Of a stretch of DNA of 64,000 bases, positions 40,101-51,964 are shown in pieces. A program made the position numbers and the translations under genes. This stretch comes from Collybiopsis luxurians FD-317 M1. Its lineage: Eukaryota; Basidiomycota; Agaricomycetes; Agaricales; Omphalotaceae. The notes under the pieces are model-generated. The model had not been told where the DNA came from. It saw nothing but the letters and a program-made list of their open reading frames with translations, and ran no database searches. Position 1 is the first letter of the stretch, and each line of letters starts with the position of its first letter. The DNA lies in the NCBI GenBank assembly GCA_000827265.1, contig KN834754.1, positions 1,008,831 to 1,072,830 on the forward strand, written 5' to 3'.

Positions 40101-40366
40101 TGATTCGTCCGCTCTTCAGAGCTTGAACGACCTTGGTCTCCCTGTCAATGGCTCGGATGGTATCTTTTTGCAAATGGCTGGATCAAATGGATGGGCCGGC
40201 TTAGCTCCCATGCCTGAGGCATGGTAAGCCTTCTTCGCCTTCCTCATCCCGATCCCTTCTTTGCTATGTTGTCCTGGAGATGATAGTGACTCTTTTCTTG
40301 TCCTTTTTTTCAACTGTCTCTTGTAGTTTTATACCTTCAGGTGTTCCCGAGATTCCGTCGTACTGA
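37170..40366 (+). CDS. Zn2Cys6 fungal transcription factor
   Basis: Binuclear zinc-cluster regulator. The DNA-binding domain is near residues 50-80: CTACRKGKNRCEGD joined across an intron to APCRRCQLSGTPC, giving the C-x2-C-x6-C-x5-C-x2-C-x6-C pattern. A Pro-rich stretch (FPPPPPPPQVV), a basic KKRKRAEP likely nuclear signal and the fungal-specific middle homology region follow (FFAGCHLFIPVFDPSYD, GMLLLAAWSTNGWLPSG, ALDLGLHRALEKL, ARIWLCLYWFDHQMSLG). The C-terminus is disordered. A last intron after MPEA joins to FIPSGVPEIPSY and TGA at 40364-40366; without it the protein would stop at TAA near 40228. The zinc cluster resembles that of Leu3-type factors, but target genes cannot be told. Confidence 0.87.
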
Positions 40367-40467
40367 AAACATGTATTGTCGATATTGTCCAGGTAAAAAT
40401 CCATACATGTACGGGATGTTTTGTTATTATATGTATCGAAAACGATGAATACAACTATTACATCTGA

Positions 40468-42097
40468 TTACTCATCCTCTTCGGATTCAGATTCTTGTTC
40501 TTGCAGGAACTAGAAACTGGGCTTAAGATAAATGTCCACAATAAGAATTAGAAAGACATACTTTCACCAATGCTTCGGTACTTTTCAGAAAGTGCTGACG
40601 TCCTTGGGGTTTGGAGCCTTTCTGGTACCAATAAATAATGGCTTGATCCGAGATACAGTCCTTATTATACAAAACCTATGCAAACGATTAAATCTCAGCT
40701 GGAACGGATCGAAAAAGGGAGGCTTACTTTGAGAATCTGCGGGAATGCTTTGATGATGCGAGTATCTTCGTAACAATACACTTGCACTACGTTGATCAGA
40801 GCGACTTCGGTTTTAGGACCGGTACAGAAGGGCTCTAAAATGGGCGCGAATTTCTAAAAGGAAGTGATTAACGAGGGAAATATTTATCAAGCTAAGCGGG
40901 CATTTACCCCGACTTCGCGCAAGGCAAGGCCTTCAATCTGATCTGGACGAGCACTCCAGTCGACAGAAGAAATTAAGCCTTGCCAAAGACAAGCAATGAG
41001 CTCTGGATCTGGGATAGGATTGGTTTCTTGTTGAGCTTTAACGGCAGCAACGATCTGAAGAGAAGTTTTGGTAAGATTTGTGGTGTAGAAGAAGAATGCG
41101 TACCTGCTCAGGAGATTCCTCATGTTCGACAAGACTTTCGACTTCCTTGACGATCGCGTCTTTGATCATGGCATATTGCTTCTTGGCGTACCACTCTGCG
41201 ACCTGGGGCAGTTCAGCCTTTTTGAAGTGTTCGTCAAGGTACCTGGCTTCTTGCTTGTTAGTAGGGAAGAAGGCGAGAATATCGCGAATGCCCCCGCGTT
41301 TGAGAGTAGCCGAGAGATGGTCCATGGACTGATCGACCAGATAGGCTTTGAAAATGAGGGTGAGGACATTAATCGATACATCTGGAAAATACTCAGATTG
41401 AACCGAATGTGGATGAGGGAGAATGTACCGTTTTTGATGAGATGCTCCTTGGTCAAACTCTGAAGGACGGGTGCGCTGACAAGACCTTGGGCCATCATCA
41501 GTCCGGTCGCAATCGCCAGCTTGTCCTTTTGAGCGGAAGACCAGCGATGAATGTACTGGAGGATCCCCGGAAGGGCAGTTGTTTCTAAAGGTTTCTGAAG
41601 ATACTTGTATCTAGGGGAAAAAAGATGAATGGAGCGCAAGATAAACAGGACCAGAAGGCATACCTCCTGATAAGTTTGTTAAGGACATCGATATATCTTT
41701 TTATCTCTTCCACATCTGCGGGGTCCTTGGCATTGAAGATGGTAAAAGGAGAGATGGGAGCGCCATCGTCGATGTAGCTGCCTCCTGGTTGGAGAAGACC
41801 ACCGACAAGGATAATCTCGAAGAGGGGGTCTGCATATTTGAGAAACTCGAGAGTAGAGCCAGCTTGAATGAGTTTGGTAGTAAAAGAGTCGAAATCTGCT
41901 TCTGGAACGGTTTCAAGATGTTTATAGAGCAGATCTCTGAAAACTGATAAAAATTGTGAGGAAAATTAGCAGTGAAAATGGAGGAAAATGGAGATACCAG
42001 TGGGCTCGTGCTTTGCGTTTGCTTTGACAGCACCCTTTCTGGCTTTGATTCTGACCCCCTGGAGCGAAGGCTTTGAGGCTGCTGGTTGTGTAGACAT
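40468..42097 (-). CDS. eIF5-mimic protein (BZW/5MP family, W2 domain)
   Basis: Translation regulator that binds eIF2 and eIF3 through a C-terminal W2 domain and competes with eIF5. The start at 42097 gives MSTQPAASKPSLQGVRIKAR. The middle has FRDLLYKHLETVPEADF, LFEIILVGGLLQPGGS and TGLMMAQGLVSAPVLQSL. The W2 part includes DPELIACLWQGLISSVDWS, CYEDTRIIKAFPQILKVLY and the conserved acidic tail EQESESEEDE. At least seven introns are inferred. It is head-to-head with the first PP2C gene (53 bp between start codons). Confidence 0.88.
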
Positions 42098-42150
42098 CCA
42101 CTGGTGATGGATGAGTTGTATTCCTTTTTCGGCGCTTGTTCCCTTTTCCA

Positions 42151-43433
42151 ATGTCCACAGCCATCCACCATCATCATGGCCAATCTGTACGAATATCCTT
42201 GAAATTTCCCTTGCTTTTTGCTCACAATTATATTCCAGTCAGAATGCTCGCTCTGAGCCAATTTCTAGAATTAACGGTTCACACAGCAATGGTGTACGTT
42301 ACAAAATCGATAGGTTTTGCCACTTCTGACTGTATTACAGGTACTCAATTGCATTCCTTCTCAGTACAATGCATATCAGATAGGTGTTCACGAAGCTCAA
42401 GGTCTTCGTCCGACAATGGAAGATGTTCATGCTTTCATCGTAGACTTTGATTCAGGTGGGGAAGAATTATACAACTCTTGCACCGCCATGTATAACCAGC
42501 CAATCTCCCTATTCTAGTTCGAGGACAAGGATACTTTGGTGTTTTCGACGGACACGGGGGTAGAAACGTCTCGACATGGTGTGGCCAGGAGTTTCACAAG
42601 GCGAGTGGCGTGCCTCTACAGAGTGCCACACGCAACTCAACTCTTTCTACAGATCTTTCTCAACTGTATCCATGACAATCCAGATCTCAACGCGATAGAC
42701 GTTCTCAAGAAATCGTTTCTTGAAGCAGATGCGGTCCTTGGAAAAATGTCGGAGGGCTCTGACGAATTTGCAGATTCCGGATCTACTGCTGTGGTTGCGT
42801 TTCTGAGAATTGAAGATGAGGCCGGATCTCAGAAATTTCCTCTTGTCGATATCTCTCCGCAAGGCGAGGATGCACAAGTCAAGAAGCTCAAGATTCCTCC
42901 GCACGGTTCACGTCGTGTCTTCTATTGTGGCAATGTGGGTGATGCAAGGGGCGTCATGTGTAGTGGAGGTAAAGCAGTTAGGCTCACGCATGATCACAAA
43001 CCCTCGGATTCTGACGAGCAAGCACGTATTCGAGGTGCAGGTGGGATTGTACTTCGTGGACGTGTGTTTGGGACATTGGCCGTCTCACGCAGTCTGGGAG
43101 ACCATATGCGATACGAGTCGCTTAAATTGAAAGATCTCGTCATCGGAACTCCGTATCTTTCGCGAACCGAGCTGGACGATGAACATGATGAATTTTGCAT
43201 TATCGCTTGCGATGGGGTATGTATATCTTTTTTGTGTTTGTTTGATGGTATTAAAAATAACTTGAAATTTCAAGCTTTGGGATGTTATTACTGATCAAGA
43301 AGCCGTCGACCTGGTTCGACACGTCGAGGATGCAGAGAAGGCGAGTCGGCTGCTGGTGGACTATGCACTACAAAAGATAAGTCGGGATAATGTCACGGTG
43401 ATGGTCATACGATTCACGAAACCAAGGACATGA
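42151..43433 (+). CDS. Protein phosphatase 2C, tandem copy 1
   Basis: PPM-family Ser/Thr phosphatase dependent on Mg2+/Mn2+. The start at 42151 ([12 protein letters not shown]) joins to [17 protein letters not shown] and [20 protein letters not shown]. Metal-site and core motifs are present: [78 protein letters not shown] and [10 protein letters not shown]. Five introns are inferred; the one at 42601-42652 is best read as GC-AG (AAG|GCGAGT), matching the intron position of the neighbouring copy. A second PP2C gene follows after 237 bp. Closest to Ptc1-type enzymes by general appearance. Confidence 0.88.
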
Positions 43434-43670
43434 TTTTTGTTTGGGATTTAAGGTATCTTCTTCTGGATGAGGGTGATCTTTTTTGAGTGTATTCGTATAT
43501 ATACTTTAGGGCAGCATTATATCTTGTAGCAGTATGGACATTATTACTGTACGACTTGTATAAAAACTGTACATTGGTTTTCTGCTCCGTTTTTCCCCTT
43601 TTGCGACTAAACAATAGAGGAATAATGAATGACGTGATGATATGTAGTATATAAAATTAACTTTTAAAGT

Positions 43671-45195
43671 ATGACCACCATGTCCTCCACCTCCACCGAC
43701 GAAGCTGAACCCAACTGTAAGCCCCCGATGCTGAGCCAGTTTACCATTTCTAATTTGATTATTCCTCAGCATCCGAATTGCCCCCGTAGGTCCCTTTTCT
43801 TCCTACATCCACCTAGCTGCCTCTCACATCATCCAGTATGCCCAAGCCAGCTTTCAGTGATTCTCCCAATGCACGGTCCAAATCTATAACCACTGCAGAC
43901 CTCGATACCCATGGCGTATGTCCTGCCACTAAAATCTTGTCCCGATCGACTGATATCCTTGTATCATCAACAGATACTCAATCGCCACGCTGCAAATAAT
44001 ATCTGGTTTCAAATCGGTGTTTCCGAGGATAAGGGCACTCGTCGGACGATGGAAGACGCTCATTCCTTTGTCACTGACTTTGACCAAGTGCGCGGGCAAG
44101 GTTTCTTTGCTGTCTTCGATGGTCATGCAGGAAAACATGCTGCGGAGTGGTGCGGAAGCCATTTTCATGAGGTGCGCCATGTTTCCTTTCTTGATAGCAG
44201 CTCCACTAACTCCCAATGCAGTTCCTGCTTGACAGCCTCCGCGCTTATCCTGATTTGACCGTCCCCGATATCCTCAACAAAACCTTTCATCAAGTCGACG
44301 GAAGCTTATCCCAAATGTGCGAAGAATCCGATGGTAGGATTCATTCCGGATGTACCGCCGTCACTGCTTTCCTCAGGATCGAGGACGCCGATGGCCATCA
44401 GTCCTTTCTTGACATGTCCCCTCTACCGCAATCTCCGCAATCTCCAATCTCCGCAAAAAGCGAAGAACGGGCGACAAGTCCCCCTGAGAGTAGCGGTGGT
44501 GAAAGTGCTTCAGGGGACGAAGTTGTAGGAAAATCGAAGAAAAAATCTTCGAGAAATCCAATCAAAAAGGCCTTGAAGAGTTTGAGCGGGGGTTCAATAT
44601 CTGGAGCGATTTCGCCTAAAAAAATATCTTCGCCTGTCTTGTCGCGTAAACCTTCCAAGGAAAAGGAACCGAAACCTGTTCGTGTTCCACCCGAGAATTC
44701 GAGACGTATTTTGTATTGCGCGAACGCTGGCGACGCGCGAGGGGTGTTGTGTAGGGCTGGAAAAGCCGTCAGGCTGACTTATGATCATAAAGGTTCGGAT
44801 AAGCAGGAAGCAAAGCGTATCACCGATGCAGGAGGCTTCGTTATGGGCGGACGAGTGAATGGTGTGTTGGCTGTGACAAGGAGTTTGGGAGATTCCTCAA
44901 TGAAGGAATTTGTCGTCGGAGCACCTTTCACGACGGAAACCGAACTCTGCGATGAAGACGAGTTTTTAATCTTGGCTTGTGATGGGGTATCGTTATCGTT
45001 TTGCCATTCATTCTCTCGTACTAATTGCTCCTCTTTCAGCTTTGGGACGTTATTGGAGACCAAGCCGCGGTGAACCAAATTAAAGCCTTTGATGATGCTC
45101 AAGCAGCCAGTCAGCATCTGTTGCGATACGCGTTGAACAATCATACAACGGATAATGTTACGGTTGTAGTTGTACGTTTTAAAAACCAGTTTTAG
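43671..45195 (+). CDS. Protein phosphatase 2C, tandem copy 2 with Ser/Lys-rich insert
   Basis: Second PPM-family phosphatase, a paralogue of the gene just upstream. The N-terminus is built from three short exons, one of only 16 nt (43770-43785), giving MTTMSSTSTDEAEPNSSELP. Core motifs are RTMEDAHSFVTDF, FFAVFDGHAGKHAAEW, SGCTAVTAFLRIED, NAGDARGVLCRAGKAV, GRVNGVLAVTRSLGD, ACDGLWDVIGDQAAV and DNVTVVVVRF. Unlike copy 1 it has an insert of about 80 residues rich in Ser, Lys and Pro (with KSKKKSSRNPIKKALKSL) between the SGCTAV and GDARG motifs. The insert replaces a much shorter link in copy 1 and could be a docking or localisation segment. Active-site residues look complete. Confidence 0.88.
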
Positions 45196-45493
45196 AAGTG
45201 TAACTGTATTGGGGTTCATTGGACGTTTACTTGATTGGCATATTTCCTTGTATTTATACGACCATCGCACGCTACTTATTCATGATACAGAAGCAATCCA
45301 AATTGTGTCACAACTGGTCAAAGCTGGGCATATTGTATGTGTGCTGACATAAAACGTGGGCGGAGATCAAAGAGTTGGCGTGGATTGACACCCGTCTTGA
45401 ACGAGTTCAAGTTGATAGCGTCAACCCCCTTTTAGCTGGTCTAGAAGGCACGCCTTGTTCATAAACTTCTACTTCCATCTGTCGTCACGACTA

Positions 45494-47910
45494 ATGTCCG
45501 AGTGGAATAATAAAGACCAATGGGGCGCTCAGCAGCCGCCCCAGGGTTATCCTCAGTACCCCCAACCTGCTGCTCCGTATCCTGGACCAACGCCCAATTA
45601 TGTAGAAGGATCAAACCAGCCCCCCCAGGAGCCATCTCAGGCTTACAAGCAAGAATATGAGGCAGAAAGATTCAAGCCCAAGAAAAAGATTAATGATCCC
45701 TTCTTCTTAATCTTCTTTGTCTTGCAGGTGAGCGACGAGTATGTGTTAGTAGTTGATCGGTCTTGTGTCTTACCGCGCCTAGTTCCTTGGTTTTGCCGCA
45801 CTGTCAGGGATTGCCATACATTCTTGGGTTCAGAGTGGTGGGTTTGGAGGAGGCCTTGGAAAGTCTGGGGCTACTTCTGGTACTGCAGTTACTCTAAACC
45901 GAAGTACTGCATATCTCCTGCTCCTCGTCACGGCCGCCGCTGTTCTGCTATCTGCGATATACCTCATGCTCACTAGGGCGTTTACGAAAATCATCATGCA
46001 CATCACTCTCTTGTTGAGCATTGCACTGAATATTGCGATCTGTGCCTACTATTGGGTCACAAAGTACTATTGTACGAGCTTTTCTTTCTTTGCGCCGACC
46101 TTTCTACTGAGCTCTTGCAAAGCCGGCGCGATCATTTTCACTGTGCTCGCTCTCTTCTCCATACTATCGTATTTTGGATTCAGATCTCGTATTCCCCTTG
46201 CCTCGCTTCTACTTCAAGTCGTTATGGATGTTTCCAAACACCATCTCAGTGTCTATGCTGTCGCGTTCACAGCGTTGATTGTCCAAGCTGCTTTGTCGGT
46301 GTACGTCTTGTCATTTTGCAGCAGGGATTTCCAAACTATATTAATTGTGCCCTGTTCCAGTTGGTATGTCTTTACGTCCATTGCGATGTGAGTCACCTAC
46401 TCTAGGTTTTGGCGACCCTCTCTGACACAGACATAGTTATTCGAAATGGACACCGGGAAGTGCCTGTACGTCTTTCATTTTGTTGACAGTAATAACATCA
46501 AAGTGAACCAGTGTTCCTGCTTGTCTGTAGCGTGCGATAGTTCATCCTGCTCAAGCGGCAAAGTCGCCGGGCTTATCTTTTATGCGACGTTTTCATACCT
46601 TTGGACGTCTCAGGTTGTTGGAAATGTCGCGCTTGCTACTCTTGCGGGTATGTTTATCATTCAGTACCTTATTCAAATCTGACAGAATCTAAAAAGGCGG
46701 TCCCTATGGTGCATGGTATTATTTCGGACCAAAGGAGGCGGGGGAGATGGTATGTTTTCCGTGTGTCTACTTCACAGCTAGCAGCACGAGCTGAATTATG
46801 TGGTTTTAGCCGAATCATCCTACATTGTCTGCATTTGGACGCGCCTCGACCCTATCGCTTGGGTCCATCGCTTTCGGGTCCTTGATTGTCACCTTGTTAG
46901 AACTGCTTAGGATGATTCTGCGTTCCGCTGCGAATCTGGCGGACCAGGATGGCCATCGTAAGTATCATACTTGCACGCTTAGATTTCAGGTTCTCAAGTA
47001 TTTCCAGCTGTGCAAGCTTGTCTAGCGTGCTGTGCCGCCTGTTTCCTTGGGTGCATTGAGAATGCCGTCGAGTATTTCAACCGGTTAGTCTCAGTCTACT
47101 ATTTACACAGTTGCCGTTAATGACCAGAAATGCAAAGATATGCTTACATTGAGATCGGTTTGTATCCTTGTACCTTGGTGGTGTTTGTTTGCGATTGCTC
47201 ACTCTTTTTGCAGCGTTGTATGGCAAGTCTTACGTGGGTGCAGCCAAGTCTACGTGGAGATTGTTCAAGGACCGTGGAATTGATGCTCTTGTTAATGACT
47301 CCTTGGTTGGAATGAGTGAGCAAACCTTGACCTTTGGCAAATTTTAATGTTTAGCCATGATCTCCGCAGCTTTGACATGGGGAGCTTATGCTGTTGGGAT
47401 GCTTACTTCATTGTTTGGATATCTGTACTTGCGACGTGAGTATCCAAGATTGTAATTTCGTCTCTTTGACTGACTCTTACTGCTCGCACTTCCTCCTCTG
47501 ACAGTTACGGACCCGTCTTACAATTCGAACGGGCAGTATACTGCTCCAGTCATCCTGTTCGCTTTTCTCATTGGCGTGTCGTGCTGTAAGTGCTGGTTCA
47601 CTATTCTGTTCCCCATTTGCTCAAGCGTTCAACTCTGGTGTAGCTCTGACTATATCTTCCGCCATCGAAGCCGGTGTTTCGACGATGTACGTATTGCAAT
47701 AATTTTCTAGCCTATGCACCATCCTCATATTAAATTTGCAGCTTTGTTGGCTTGGGAGAAGACCCTGAAGTACTTTCCATCCGTGCTCCAGCGCTTTTCC
47801 AGGTGTGTTGTCTCCAGTCTTTGTTTTTCATTACTTAACCCACCTCTTCCATTCTTCAGATGATTGCTGAGACGTATCCGAATGTCGTTCTGAGTGTTTC
47901 GGGGGCGTGA
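45494..47910 (+). CDS. PNS1: PNS1/choline-transporter-like (CTL, SLC44) membrane protein
   Basis: Multi-pass membrane protein of the CTL family. The cytosolic N-terminus is Pro/Gln/Tyr-rich (MSEWNNKDQWGAQQPPQGYP) and ends NDPFFLIFFVLQ, the family start of the membrane domain. Later landmarks are FLGFAALSGIAIHSW, TALIVQAALSV, FYATFSYLWTSQVVGNV, GGPYGAWYYFGP, SIAFGSLIVTLLELLRM, EYFNRNAKICLH, DRGIDALVNDSLVGM and FVGLGEDPEVLSIRAPALF, ending VVLSVSGA. More than a dozen introns are needed, so some joins are approximate. Despite the family name, choline transport has not been shown for yeast Pns1; the fungal role is open. Confidence 0.88.
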
Positions 47911-48390
47911 GAGGATACCCTAGAAGAGTTGGTTTAATGCATGCTTCCTACTGTACATATTTAGAGAAGTACATTAACAAGGTGTTAATCGGTGTTTTGA
48001 GCAAGTATTCATATGTTGCTGCAAGACGCATAATGCAACTCCTTTCCGCATTTAGGATATTATAATTTATATCGTTACACTTGATATCGTCCCTGTCGAT
48101 TAGTGGTCAAATCATCACGTTGTGGTATAGAAATTCACAAACCGTGAAGCCGGGAGCTCGAATCTCCCCAGGGACAGTCTACATTTTCATTTTTTTTTCT
48201 TTCCAATTGTTGTCTTCTAAGTACGAGGACAGCAGTTGAAGCTATAAGGGAACAACGCGAAAATTTTGAAAACTGTGGAACTGATGATTGATTTTTGACG
48301 TCAGCGATGACTAATCAAAGATACAAATGGGGTAGTTGTATCGAAGGGACTGGGCTCGTGGTTAATCTTAACCGCAACGTCCTCGTCAGA
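47911..48390. other. Intergenic region containing a tRNA gene
   Basis: About 480 bases between two plus-strand protein genes. It contains the tRNA-His at 48089-48176 followed by a T-run (about 48185-48200) that would serve as a Pol III terminator. Nothing else is recognised. Confidence 0.5.
48089..48176 (+). tRNA. tRNA-His (anticodon GTG) with a 16-nt intron
   Basis: All four arms can be drawn by hand: acceptor GTCCCTG (48089-48095) with CAGGGAC (48169-48175), D stem GATT with AATC, anticodon stem TCACG (48115-48119) with CGTGA (48143-48147), T stem GGGAG with CTCCC around the loop CTCGAAT. The anticodon GTG is at 48122-48124. A 16-nt intron (48126-48141) follows position 37, the usual place in eukaryotic tRNAs. 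The discriminator base is A, as in yeast tRNA-His. The T loop begins CTCGAAT and not the usual TTCGAAT. Confidence 0.93.
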
Positions 48391-49309
48391 ATGAGAAAGA
48401 TATCCTACGTTATTACCTTTCTGGCCGTTGTGGTCAGCTTAATCTTCGTGGGTCCAATTTTTCTATTTCGTTACCGTATCTTGTATTCATCTACTTATTT
48501 CTGTACTGCAGACCGTTCTTTCATTAATGCGAACAGACTGGTGTGCAAAATATTTCGATTCCAGTGGCTTCTTGGCTAACGAAAATCGCTTCTCAACAGG
48601 CTCGTCGTAAAGTATCCAGAGGTTCTGCACACTCAGGTTACGCGGAGCTACGGCCTCAATACTCTCTGCGAACTTACGCGCGTTTCTGTACCTGGCACTG
48701 GCAACAATTCTAAGCTCGAATACACTTCCTACGAATGCCGTGCGTTCCCCAGGCGCGTCAAAGACGGATGTGAAGAAGAACACTCTGGCTTCTGTGCTGC
48801 GTGGACAAGTGCAGGCTACTCAGTCGAAATCAGTATCGGGTGCGCAGCGTTGGCTTTGTTGGCCATCTTGATCGGTCTCAGCACGGGCTCGAGAAGGCGC
48901 AGAATCTGGAAAGTAGTGGCTGGGCTGGTCGCTTTACATGGTGTGTGAATGTACCCCTCTTTGCTTGCTCATTGAAATCGACCAATTGGTCATTACCAGC
49001 TGCATTGGAAATCGTTGCCTTTGCCATTGTTACAGACACCATGCGCCAGGGCGCGTTCCCAGGCTTTGAATACTCCAAGGAAGGTAAGCGGCGACCCTCT
49101 GGCGATATTCGCGCTTGACAGCGCGTCTTTTTCGCTATCAGTTCTCAGAAACTTACTTCACTAATTTAGGAGTTGCCTATGGATTCAATGCCTTTTCTTG
49201 GATCTTCTCTGTTATTATCACTGTAGCAGTAGTGGTCACAGGTATTTCGGCTGATCAAGGTCACAGATGGGCAGCTGGCAACAGGGCTTATCGTCGAATC
49301 GATCCCTAA
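48391..49309 (+). CDS. Conserved four-span membrane protein, unknown function
   Basis: Four predicted membrane segments: KISYVITFLAVVVSLIF, EISIGCAALALLAILIGL, WKVVAGLVALH with ALEIVAFAIV, and AFSWIFSVIITVAVVVTG. Between spans 1 and 2 there is a loop of about 100 residues with several Cys (CELTRV, YECRAFP, DGCEEEHSGFC), and the C-terminus ends HRWAAGNRAYRRIDP. Introns at about 48449-48513, 48543-48600, 48942-49001 and 49085-49169 keep the frame (RTDW joins LVVKYPEVL). I recall similar fungal hypothetical proteins; the topology recalls claudin/SUR7-like tetraspans, but I do not assign a function. Upstream in-frame ATGs at 48295 and 48307 are alternatives. Confidence 0.65.
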
Positions 49310-49566
49310 CGTTCTTGAAGTTGCTCTTGTACTACCATTCTTATCGCTGGGATAAGATACATGAATCCTGCGACTGAACATTTCCATTGCTCTTATGTTC
49401 TACTTCTCTGTACTCCCTTTTGCTTATTATGACTTCAATGACGATAATTACATAGATACTGAATTTGCAGTGCTATGATACCTACTTACCAGCATTTTCT
49501 GAATGTAAATTATAAACTGCACGTCGTAAGATAGATGTGATCCTGTCCGAAGCTAACTCTGGCTGC

Positions 49567-51357
49567 TTATTCCATTCCTTTCCTCAAATTTTCAAACCGA
49601 CTGCCTTCATAATTCAGCCAGTTCTGCTGATTCATGTCCAGTCCTCCCATGGCCTCTTTAACAACCTGTATATAGTGTGAGCAGATCCTAGGAGAGATCT
49701 TGATGATATGGTTACCTTGACCAAGGATCTTCCTGGCTGAGGGTCTTTTCCATGTCCACGCTCCATATCCTTCCTCTCGGGGCCCTCTTTATCCCCGGAC
49801 AACTCCCAAAACATGCTACCTCCCAGTCCCATCTCCTTAATCCATGCTCCCTTCCATTTACCTACCTGCTCACTGTCATAGCTGATCATCTCCTTTTTCT
49901 CGTAATCATACCCCCAGCTGGCCTTCGCTTTGTCGTCCTGCATGAGATGTGATCCTGGGAGAGGCAACGCACGGTAGTCATAAACCCCTGCCTCCCAGCT
50001 TCCTTGACCAATCCCATTGAAAGGTGTCCCTGGGCCCTGCGTTTGAAGGAACGAACGCCCGTAGAGAGGTATACCAATAATGAGTTTGTGTGGGGGAACC
50101 GAACCAGAGGAAGTATAGTAGGAGATGCACTGAGAAACGGATAGTGGTGTGGACGGCGCTGGATGAAGATTGGCTTGGTGATTGGCAGTCTGATCCCAGG
50201 AGCCAGCTGAAAAGAGCGTCAGAATGAGAAAAATAACGAACAAAGAAAAACGCACCGAAATCATAAGCCATCATATTCCAAAAATCGAGATATTGGTCCA
50301 TTTCTTTGATATGTAGTCTCTTGTAATTGTCCGGCCCACATGGTGCAGCAATCTAAGCAGAGAAAAGAAGGTTAATCGTTGACACCGAGAGCAGCGTATG
50401 ACGATACCCACTGTCAACAAAAATCGATAATTGGCCCTCTTTGCTTGCGCATGCCTGTCTAGAGCCTCCCTCAATTCTCTCAACAAATCTACGTACCCCT
50501 TAGCCTGGGCATCATTCTGAGGATACTCATAGTCAACGTCTAGCCCGTCCAAGCCGTAGTCTTCTAGCAACTTGACAGCGCTTTCGACAAACTTTGCTCG
50601 CAAGGGCGGAGATACGACTACAGGATGAAAAGAAGGCGAGTAAGTCCAGCCTCCGATTGATAGGAGAAGTTTAAGGTGCCGATTAGCTTTCTTCAGAAAG
50701 TAGATGGCTTTGAAGTTGCCGTAGAGATTCGTCCCAACATCGTTCCAGGAATCTCCAGGATAATGTATATCTTGATCGGCCCAGAGGTCAGAAAGTGTTA
50801 CTTCGCCAGAGGATGGGTTCACATTGGCAAAGGCATACAGGATATGACTTTATGATAAGATTGAGACCCAAAAAGGTTAAGAGAAGAAGCATACGTACGT
50901 CAAGTCCTGAACAGGAATAGCCTGTGGAGGGTATTTGCGCCCATATATTCCCCTTGATGTACACTGAGAATGTGTAAGGTGAAAGAAAATCCCCCGTACC
51001 AGTTTACAAAACTATCCAACCGCAAATTAGCACTTCGGACAACGAAAGTTTTGATTCTTGGACCTACTAGCCAACACTGTATTTTCCGGACATGCTTACA
51101 CTCGTTTCGTTCTTTTCTTGTGATAGTTCAATTTCTTGTGTTGGAGTCGATGCAGGTACGTCTACTAGCGTTGAGGCTGATGATGGCGATGATAGAGACC
51201 ACTGCCCGGCTTTGTATGAGACGAAAGCAGTAACAATGAAGCCAAGTATTAGAAGCAACAGATTTCTTCTTAATTTTTTGGTGTCAGTTTTCTGAGCAAC
51301 AGTCGTTAATTCTTGTTCGGAATCGTTGGATGGAAGTGGTTCGTAAGAAGGCGGCAT
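49567..51357 (-). CDS. GH18 chitinase, predicted type II membrane-anchored
   Basis: Glycoside hydrolase family 18 enzyme acting on chitin. The catalytic motif [10 protein letters not shown] is intact, with the acid Glu in place. Other landmarks: [43 protein letters not shown] and [13 protein letters not shown]. The C-terminus, across an intron, is [16 protein letters not shown] and ends at TAA 49569-49567. The N-terminus ([15 protein letters not shown]) is a polar cytosolic stretch of about 30 residues followed by [19 protein letters not shown], a membrane segment with positive charges before it. There is no cleavable signal peptide, so the enzyme is probably anchored facing the wall. About six introns are inferred. 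Confidence 0.88.
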
Positions 51358-51964
51358 GGCATGACGTCACGAAGATGTTGCCACCAGACTCCAGCGTGTT
51401 GGCCGATTCGCCGACTAAAAATGTCCTGACCTCAACCTAGATAGCCAGGAATAGATCGTGTTCCAAGCTTGGGGAGGTGGGCTCGAAAAACCACTGAGAA
51501 CCATGAAAAATCAGACCCAATTCCGGCTGTAACTGACTATGCAACCTGCTCAAAAAACTAGATTCGGGGATTTAGGCCTACTACAGGTCTTAAATATTGG
51601 GATACTGAAGATGCAAAAATTTCATATACCATAATGTGACCGAAAGAAGAGCAGAAAGAAACGATGGAATGCGATGAAAGGCTAGGTCCGTCATTAGAGT
51701 AAGAATATGTACTTTGGAAGAAAGTGAGCGACGATAACAGGGGAATCACTAGAACTCTGAGTAAGAAAGAATGGACGAGATGAGAGTAGTGGACCATGAA
51801 AAGAATCAAGCACTTAGGATGTATGTATATACACATTGGATCGAAAGCAAGACAGAACAGGACGTAGACATAGAGAGCAAGAAAAAGGGAATGAGATTAA
51901 ACAAACATAACACAACGCCGACGATCTCTTTCCTCCTCTCTCCTGGAAATAACTAGCACAAAGA
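51358..51964. other. Intergenic, no gene recognised
   Basis: About 600 bases between the chitinase start and the stop of the next minus-strand gene. A 92-codon minus ORF at 51558-51836 is hydrophobic and Ser-rich with no motif; I treat it as part of a 3' UTR or chance. Confidence 0.4.
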
